Assembly (NCBI GenBank): GCA_030068145.1
Contig: JAPJBO010000010.1
Coordinates: 496,001 to 560,000, forward strand
DNA: 64,000 nucleotides
Reading direction: 5' to 3'
Source: Diplonema papillatum
Taxonomy: Eukaryota > Euglenozoa > Diplonemea > Diplonemida > Diplonemidae
Shown here: positions 56,959-64,000 of the stretch, one piece after another
Numbering within the stretch: position 1 is the first letter of the stretch
Layout: every line of letters begins with the position of its first letter
Made by a program: the position numbers and the translations under genes
The notes under the pieces: generated by a model
Told to the model about the DNA's origin: nothing
Database searches by the model: none
The model's input: only the letters and a program-made list of their open reading frames with translations

Positions 56959-57558
56959 CTAGGAAGTATCGTTGGTCAGGAAGAGATGGGCCGGCTTCAG
57001 CGGAGTGTTTAACAACGTGCCTGCGACGACTAGAAAGGGAGAAAAGGTCGGATAACGAAGGTTTGCGAGGCTTGCTACCCTCGCACGTTTGATGCTGCGT
57101 GGAAGGCAAGGCCGAGGAAAATTGAGCGGGGAGAACGGAAAGCAGCCAGGGTCTGATTGAAATCCCGTTAAAGATGTTTTGCTAGGCAGTGGTGGAACAA
57201 GGCAAGCGACCCCGCGCAAAAAGAAAGAAGCGTCGACCGAATCAGCTCGCCGCCCAAGGCGGGAATAGGTGTTTATAGCCGGCGGTACGGCCAAGAAACA
57301 CGTCCGCCTGCATCGAAACCGCGTCCGGTCATCGCTCTGCCGTCTCCCGAAAAAGAAAGCCGGCGCAGCAAGAGCTACGAGTAAAATAATAGTCATGGGA
57401 ACATTCCCGGACGCTGCCCCTTTGCCTGCGTTGTCACCTTCTTCCGACTCAGGGTCAGCTTCCTGCGAACCAGTATTCTTGGGGGAAGGGTTACGGGTCG
57501 AGTCCTCCGCGACTGGTAGAGCTGATGATACACAATTTCCCGTGTCCGCCGTGGGCAA
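56959..57558 (-). CDS. Possible membrane-protein exon, doubtful
   Basis: Part of this frame looks protein-like: an acidic linker (EADPESEEGDNAGKG) runs into a hydrophobic helix (MTIILLVALAAPAFFFG) followed by basic residues, as in a single-pass membrane protein. The frame has no good ATG, and an acceptor such as ATCAG near 57535 would be needed. The remaining 110 residues look random. It sits between PEX11 and the MPP gene on the gene-bearing strand. I recognise no family. Confidence 0.2.
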   Translation of the reverse strand: MPTADTGNCVSSALPVAEDSTRNPSPKNTGSQEADPESEEGDNAGKGAASGNVPMTIILLVALAAPAFFFGRRQSDDRTRFRCRRTCFLAVPPAINTYSRLGRRADSVDASFFLRGVACLVPPLPSKTSLTGFQSDPGCFPFSPLNFPRPCLPRSIKRARVASLANLRYPTFSPFLVVAGTLLNTPLKPAHLFLTNDTS

Positions 57559-58346
57559 GGGCAGAGGCGGCGGGGTTCAATTGAACTGCACCGAGTTGGC
57601 GGAAGGATACCTGCCACAGAATACCTCTCGTTATCGTGGGAAGAGTTTTCCACCGTTTCCCGAGATTCCAGGAGACACGAGTGTACCAACCCGATTCGGG
57701 TTTCGTCTAGGAGCAGGGCTGCTGCTTCACTCACCATCAGGCGGAGAGCGTACGGACAGCCGGGTAAGGATCTATCACAGAAGGCGCCGTTTGTTTTCGT
57801 TGGTTCAAACCCGCCACCTTTCTTTCGCGAGCCAGTTAACGTTAGTGGCAGCTGCCCGGGCAGCATCTTGGCGAAAAGAAAAAGCAAAATAAACCTGGGG
57901 CGCTTGTCCAGTCCCTTGCGCGGAACCTTTGCGGACGGGCCGAGAACTGCTCGTTCGCTGTCGCGGACTTGCCTTGTTTTGACTTGAATTCACCGCTCGC
58001 AACCAACTAGCTTCCTCAAGGGAATGCCATCTCCGCAGAGAAGTGCCCCCGGCCGGGTGTGCTATACAAGAGAGTGGCTGGGTTGCGGCTAACTGGATGG
58101 AAATCACCCAAACGCGTCCCTCTTTTGCTGTCTCCTGCAAGACTTGCAAACACGCAGGCATGCGCATCACACTTCGTCATTTCCAATACGGGATCATGGG
58201 GATTGAAGCTCTATCCCACAACCTATCGGTAGCGACGACGACCGGCGTATATAACGCAGGGCGGAATCAGTGCAAGCTGATAGCTTGCGCCTACGCGCGG
58301 GGGGTCCCCGGTATGGGCACGAAGAAAATAAAACGGGAAGGTAGTC

Positions 58347-60702
58347 TCAGAAGACTTTGTACTTCCGCGACGGTGCCATTTTCTGCATGATCTTCTTCTT
58401 GACGACGGCGACGTCGTCGTAGCCCTCGACGTTGCTCACGTTGCCGTAGATGCTGACGGTCGGCTCGCGGTGCAGCCGCGGATACACGAAGTCTTGAATC
58501 CGCTCCGGGGTCACTGCGTGGACCGCTTCCTTGAGCTCTTCCGTGCTCGGCAGGGAGCCGAAGACCGCGATTTGCCGGCCGAGGTCCTCTACGCTGACCC
58601 CCCGCTCCTCCACGGACATCAGCACCTGCGCGAGGTGCTGGTTCCGTGCCATGGCCACCTGCCCGGCGCCGATCCCGTCGGGAATAGTGGCCACCTGTTT
58701 GATCAGCTCGTCGAACAGCTTCGGGCTGTGCTCGTGCTCCGCTTGGCCGTAAATACCGAGGGTGCCCGTGTCGCTGTACCCTGCCGAAATCGCCTCTATG
58801 CCGTCGAGCCAGACGAACCTGCGGGTGACATTTTCAGCGTGGACAAATTACAGATGCGGATTCGTGTGCTCTGGGAGTATGTATTGCTTCGGCTTCTCAG
58901 CTCGACACGGTCGCACTTGACGTGGCAGCAAGGGGGTTGCCAAAGACTCCGACGAACACACCCACGAGGACTACAGATAGATTAACGGGGGAATCTTCGA
59001 CGCAAAACGATCAGCAGAGTCCCGCCTTTACTCTCCGTGTGAAAGACAGTTGTGTTGTGTTGCCGACAATCAACCGGGGTTGATGCGCTGGCTGGTGTCT
59101 TTCGACATTTATTGTTACCCTTCCTTTGTTCATCATTTAGTTATCCCGTAGAGCTGCATTATCCTCTTACGACAAGCACCCCTCGGATATGAGTAAAACG
59201 TTAGCTATTCCCTGTACTTCGTAACAACCGACGCTGCCGCAGGATGCTGCGAATACGTGAGCTACGAGGAACCGCTTCATCTTTCCCAGAGAGTCCTGGC
59301 CGAGGTGGACCCACATTATACCCAGTCCTTGAGAAGTTGCTCCCGCGCAAGCGACCACCCTCCTTCCCCGCCCGACAATAAGAAGAGCAGTTCTCATGGA
59401 AATATTCATACCTGCACAGGCACTCACGGTAAAGCTTGGTCAGCATGCCTTTCCCCGGACCGCCCGCCGAGAACGACATGCCACCGCCCAGGAGCGATTG
59501 GGTGACCATAAGGACGTGGTAGTCCTCGTGGCCGATCGGAACACCTTCGAAGAGCACCCCGATGTGCGTGTTGTTCTTCTCGTAGAACTTCTGGAACGAA
59601 GACGGGGCGACGAGGTTCTCCATGTGGCGGACTGTGTAGGTTTTGCATCGGTTGGGTCCCTGCTCTTGATAGTCTGTTCATGTTCATTGGAAAAGCTTTG
59701 CATTGGCATAGACCGCGGAGGAAAACGGTTACGTGAGTCCTAGGGTTTGATTTTGGTGAAGGTTTCGCACGGACTCGCCACACAGGATGCGCATCGAACG
59801 GATGATCGAGGGTACCGCTTCCTGCGTCTTTCAGCCCGCTTTTCAGCATAAAACGCAAGACAAAGCCACCGGTCACATTGAGTGGCCGCCTGGGGAGGAG
59901 CCTGGTCAAAAACCAGCTATCTGGTCCTGCTTAGCATTGGCGGTCAGAAACTGGCCGGCCACTGAGAAAGGAAGTAGGCGAAGGGCAGGATACCTCCGCC
60001 TGTGTACTTCGCCGGCTGCTCGAGCTCGGGCGGGATGTCGAGGAGCTTCGCGGATTTGAAGAAGGGCTCGAAGCGTTTTTCTGCGATGGCGACCATGTCG
60101 TCGTGTTCGACGCCGCGAGCGACGACGGTGAGCCTCTCTGGGCGGCACAGCATAGCGAGGTAGCGGTGGAGGAGTTCGGGCGTGATGGACGCGAAGGTGT
60201 CGTCCGGGTCGAAAGAAGGGTTGCCGAGCGTGTTCCCTTGCCAGGCGGCCTGGTGCAGCAGCTCGAAAAGGATCTTGACCGGCTCTCGCTTCATTGTGTC
60301 GACGTTTGAGATGGCCAAGGCCCTCCCCGCTTCAATGGTCGCGTCCGTGATTTCCGGGTTAACTGCCATCCGGAACAAGAGATCGAAGGCTCCTTCCGCC
60401 TCCCACCGCAGGCAGTCTGTGCGGTAAATCATGACCTCCCTCTGGTTGACGACGTTGATCTGTCCTGGCACCTGGATGAAGCTCTCGCTGCCTTCGGACG
60501 TGACGTTGTACGCCATCTTCTCCAGCAGGCGGCCGCAGCCTTTGAACTCTTCGTTTTCGTACCGCGAGCCGATTTTGCTGAACATCCCGATGCTGCTGAC
60601 GGTGGCCAACTCATTGAAGGTCACGATCTTCACGCCGCAGTTCAGCGTCGTCGTCCGCGGGGCCGTGTTCGTGACCAGCTTCGTCGCCGTTCTGCGCAGC
60701 AT
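58347..60702 (-). CDS. PMPCA: Mitochondrial processing peptidase, alpha subunit
   Basis: Three exons (59994-60702, 59412-59631, 58347-58818) join in frame to 466 residues. Donors are GTATCC and GTATGA; acceptors are CTACACAG and CCCGCAG. The product is the non-catalytic alpha subunit of MPP, which binds presequences in the matrix while the beta subunit cleaves. GSRYENEEFKGCGRLLEKMAY (about 45-65) aligns with the zinc site of the beta subunit, but here HxxEH is RLLEK, as expected for alpha. The glycine-rich presequence loop GGGMSFSAGGPGKGM is at about 285-299. The joined LCRFVWLDGIEAISAGYSDTG across exons 2-3 matches family spacing, which supports the splice choice. The N-terminus (MLRRTATKLV) is a plausible targeting peptide. 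Family length is roughly 470-525. Confidence 0.92.
58819..59411 (-). other. Alpha-MPP intron 2
   Basis: This 593-nt intron has donor GTATGA after CAG and 3' end GTCACCCGCAG. It is a phase 2 intron, and the codon rebuilt across it is AGG (Arg). Confidence 0.8.
59632..59993 (-). other. Alpha-MPP intron 1
   Basis: This 362-nt intron has donor GTATCC and 3' end CAAAACCTACACAG. It is a phase 1 intron, and the codon rebuilt across it is GTC (Val). Confidence 0.8.
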
Positions 60703-63133
60703 CCTGCCGGCCCCACGCTACCAACCGTGCGGTTGTCGCTGCTTCTTTCGTTTCCTTGTCTTTTCCTTGTTTTTTGACTCAGTTAGGTTTTCCTGATTCG
60801 GTTTGACAGTATGGCTGCGCTGCAAGTATGGACTCCGATTGCAACTCCGATTGTACTTGTTACTCACGGATATCGTCTAAGAAATCTGGTTGGCGAGGAA
60901 AGCACAAGTAAGTGACGCCACCTCTCCTTGCGAATTCAGAGGTCGTTCTTGAAAGGGCTATTGCCCTGAGGGTGTGTGAGACACGAGTTCTGGGTGCGAA
61001 CGCCGAGTTTGCTCGATCTGAATTGCATTCCGGTATTTTTTCGTGCCTTCCTTGACTGACTCTTCGACTAGTTCATTGTCTCCTGTTCCCCCCTCTACTC
61101 ACACCACCAAATGGCTCGAATTCGTTGCTGGGAAGGCTGGCACGCCTTGTGCCGTCAAAAGACAGATGGAGGGTCAGAAAAAAAAAAAAAAAAAGGTAGA
61201 ACGTGGCAAGCTGATGACGAGTGGTTTTGTCGTGTTGGATTTTATGAAGCGAATGCGGCTGAAAAGGCTTCCGGTAAAAGGCTAAAAGGGTTTCCTTGGC
61301 TGCTGCGTCCTGGACAGTGACGTGACGAGAGCCACGAATTTCGCGGGGGAGCGCATGCTGCTGAGTACCCGGTCGTTTTTGAGGTGTCTTTTTTTGTCTT
61401 TTTGAAGCCGCGTTGTGCCCGTGGGGGTTGTTTCGAGCGCCCCGCGATGTGGGTTTGCCCTGTTTTGGCTTGGAAGCACCTCGCAGAGCGCACTCCCACA
61501 GCCTTCCTTCGGCGAAGCGCCAAGAGAATCTCTTCATCACAATTGCCACAACAAGACACACGCCACAGGTATGTCGGTCACGATTTCGGTTAGCAGTGCA
61601 GACGTGCTCCCGAAAAGCTTCGAAAGGCATGCAAGGATCGGATCAGCGCAGCTGCTTGACGCTGCAAACAAACAACCGACGTTGTGCGCAAATGAGGCAA
61701 CGAACACCATGTCGAAACATTTGATTCTGCGACCGATAACAAAAAAGGGGGTCTGCCCGTCCGGTCTTGCACGCCATCAAAAGTTCTCTCCCAGCACCTG
61801 GTTCGAGCTCGATCGAAGATCTGCTGACGGAATCAAATATTGACTGATGTGTCTTTGCGGCGGCACACAATGAATCCTCGTCAAAAAGGAAAAGGGCGTG
61901 TCGCTGTTTGAATGCGCCGGCGTCAAAAAGCAAAAAGGAAAAGAAACGCAATGGGAACGCATGCTCGGACTTTTTGCGCGCGGCACTGTTTTTCTTGACA
62001 GCGGAAAAAGAAGGACGTTTTGGGCGACAACCTCGAAATATCCCGGGATGAGGGACGGTGCCCGCGGTCGTGCGTCCGCGAACCAGCACTTTCTTGTTCG
62101 CTAGCTCACTGCTTGCGTATGCGTGGACTGGGGCGCAACGCATTTTACAAGGGGTTGAGCGGCAATCGAGCACGCGTCGCCAATTCATCCCGAGAGGAGT
62201 GGGACGGTGCCCGCGTTCGTGTGCATCCGCACAACGGGCCCTCCTCACGGAGTGGAGCCGAACCAGGAGATAACCATAGGAACCGGCCACAAGGCTCAAA
62301 CCCTCGGAACAACAAGGCTCCTCAGTGCGCTACGCCCGCCGGTCCATTCGGACTCGTATAGACCCGGTTGGAGACACGGGATCTGGATGTGAAATCGCAT
62401 CCGGGTTTCTCCTGATCCGACCCCACTCTTTCCACGTTTCGTTTGCTCTCTTCGTGTGTGCAGGATCGGGGCATTTCGTTTTGCGATCTTCGGTACACGA
62501 GCCACACGGATTGGCAGGCACTGGCTCTGCGCCGAACCCAAAAGCATGCGGGGGAACACGGAAAGGGGCACAGCCACATCATTTTCAGCTGTGGTCACAG
62601 AGGGCACCGGACTTCCAGGCAACGAATGCGACGGAGGATGACCTGGGGGAAAACTCGAGAATGCAGTACCAATTCTCGCGGCGCCTGTTCCAGCAGAGTG
62701 CTGAGAAGCACGTGGGTACCGACACAAAGTGGGAAGCAGTTTTTAACCATGCCATCTGTTTCCATTGCGCTCTTGCACGCGCGCGGTTTGTGACCTTTTG
62801 AAGAGAATGCGTGCTGACAGCACACAGAAAAGCGAGGCGGTAGTAGGCTTGTGATGCTGTTACCTGTTATTGCAACCGCGCATGAAACAAGCTCGAGATT
62901 CGTCTTGGGAAGGGGGGGAACGGTCTTTCGAACTTGTGCCGTGAGAACCGACAGTTGCACCGATGCTCGTAAACGGAACACCTCACAAACTCGCTGTCGC
63001 TGGGTAGTTGCATGGTGCCCTCCGTGAGCCACCGCCCGCCCACCCACCCTTCAAACCCGAAAAAGAGGTGCAAGTACGTCGCAGCGTGGCCACAATGCCC
63101 CCCAGCCCCGCCAGCCCTCCCCCTCCCCTGGTC
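60703..63133. other. Intergenic, upstream of alpha-MPP
   Basis: The first 80 nt upstream of the MPP start form an A/G-rich leader (ACAAGGAAACGAAAG). Beyond it only random-looking frames occur, plus two diverged direct copies of GGGACGGTGCCCGCG (62052 and 62202) about 150 bp apart. Confidence 0.5.
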
Positions 63134-63370
63134 CTACGACATCCAGATGTCGTTGTAGAAGTGCGGCCACAGGCAGTAGTGGCAGACGAAGAGGGTGTGC
63201 CCGCTGGCCTCGCCCCTCTTCTGCGGCGAGTACAGCTTGTCCTGTTCGCCGCTGAGCCCTTCAAGGTCCAACGAGGCGAGCTCGCCCTTCAGCCGAATCT
63301 CGTAGGCGGGCAGCTTGCACCCGAGCGCCGTCGACACGTAGAACGGGACCCGGATAAAATCAGAGCGAAC
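63134..63370 (-). CDS. Last exon of an unidentified gene (partial)
   Basis: A 78-codon frame follows a good acceptor (TCTTCCCTCTTCGCACAG) and ends at TGA. It has the density of conserved-type residues expected of real protein: FIRVPFYVSTALGCKLPAYE, then KRGEASGHTLFVCHYCLWPH and a DIWMS end. The CxxC pair and His could bind metal, but I recognise no family. Upstream exons would lie in 63371-64000 or beyond the window; I could not place any. The downstream flank is C/G-rich repeats. Confidence 0.55.
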   Translation of the reverse strand, partial: VRSDFIRVPFYVSTALGCKLPAYEIRLKGELASLDLEGLSGEQDKLYSPQKRGEASGHTLFVCHYCLWPHFYNDIWMS

Positions 63371-64000
63371 CTGTGCGAAGAGGGAAGACGTGACTGCGGC
63401 GCATGGCATGGGACGCACTGTATCTTGTAGAGTCCCGTCGCTCTCCGGCTTGCTCTAAACTGTTTCGGGGCAACGCCTGCTTAGTCTCAAGACTGCTGGC
63501 CCCTGTGTGTCGCCATTTGATTCGATCGAGCGAAGGGATGCCTCTCGTCTCACGCATTTGGTTGAACCGTGATGGAGCTCAGGACAACACCGGATCGGTC
63601 CCAAGTCGTGTTGGGTACGTGTGTCGGAAGTCATCAAGACGGCAACACGATTCGTTGTCTGCAGCCAAAAGTGAGCCGGACATATTTTTTGGGACCTATA
63701 CACACCACGTAGCAGTGCACTACATACCACCACCACTACACGGTTGATCCCGTATAGAGGGGATACGGTATGCTGTAGTGCATACCACAGTGTACGTAGG
63801 TGGTGCATTCCTGCTCCACAGGTGGTCCCAATACCGGTACATGGGGTGATTACCCACCTCAGCACCTGAGGACCATAATGGGGTCACCTAGTGAGCAGCG
63901 TTGTTTCAGGTTTCTAAATGGCTAGTTCTGGGTTGCATGCAAGAGAACAAGAACATTTCCGAGTTGGGGCTTGTACCGATAAACGAAGTAACGCACGGTC
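63371..64000. other. Upstream of the last exon, no exon placed
   Basis: It must hold intron or earlier exons of the gene ending at 63134, but I could not identify any. It contains the foldback sequence. Confidence 0.4.
63689..63832. repeat. Foldback sequence
   Basis: TGCACTACATACC (63716-63728) is inverted with one extra base at 63769-63783, inner arms CCGTAT/ATACGG pair, and outer TTGGGACC/GGTCCCAA match. The whole could fold as one long hairpin, typical of a small inverted-repeat element. No coding content. Confidence 0.5.

Noticed and set aside
57793-57815. GGTTCAAACCC resembling a tRNA B box
   Set aside because: No A box, cloverleaf or acceptor stem can be formed around it.
60500-60600. 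Alpha-MPP read as the catalytic beta subunit
   Set aside because: The HxxEH zinc site is RLLEK and the glycine-rich presequence loop is present, both marks of the alpha subunit.

Overview
This is nuclear DNA from a eukaryote, most likely a flagellated protist. Three genes have conventional spliceosomal introns with GTAT donors and CAG acceptors. The products are eukaryotic: a DDX1 helicase, a membrin-type SNARE, PEX11, the alpha subunit of the mitochondrial processing peptidase, and nephrocystin-4, which marks the ciliary transition zone. Coding sequence is GC-rich and intron-poor, while intergenic DNA is long and full of repeats. All nine supported genes lie on the minus strand and none on the plus strand. 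Together with the purine-rich leaders preceded by AG, this recalls lineages with unidirectional gene clusters, such as euglenozoans or dinoflagellates, but I cannot place the species.

Layout. 1-7.5 kb is a gene-free mosaic of duplicated segments, a GA-microsatellite element with inverted ends (3394-4441), and a second inverted-end element (5526-6010). A secreted FAD-dependent oxidase lies at 7.5-9.2 kb. A divergent fragment of large-subunit ribosomal RNA follows at 9.6-9.8 kb. From 9.8 to 29.7 kb I find no convincing intact gene. That stretch holds a roughly 2 kb inverted-end element with an OTU-protease-like remnant, a 44-bp tandem repeat, a 1.8 kb 48-bp minisatellite with decayed coding-like sequence beside it, and scattered copies of several repeat families.

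29.7-63.4 kb is the gene-dense part, read leftward: a second FAD oxidase (a paralogue of the first, both 565 residues), DDX1, membrin/GOSR2, a two-exon helical protein of unknown function, a 2175-residue nephrocystin-4 with a very long Ser/Thr/Gly-rich head, PEX11 (two exons), alpha-MPP (three exons), and the last exon of an unidentified gene. They do not form one pathway. They are housekeeping genes of RNA processing, secretory traffic, cilia, peroxisomes and mitochondria, plus two secreted oxidases.

No tRNA, CRISPR array, intact transposase, reverse transcriptase or viral gene was found. Similarity statements come from reading motifs; no database search was run.
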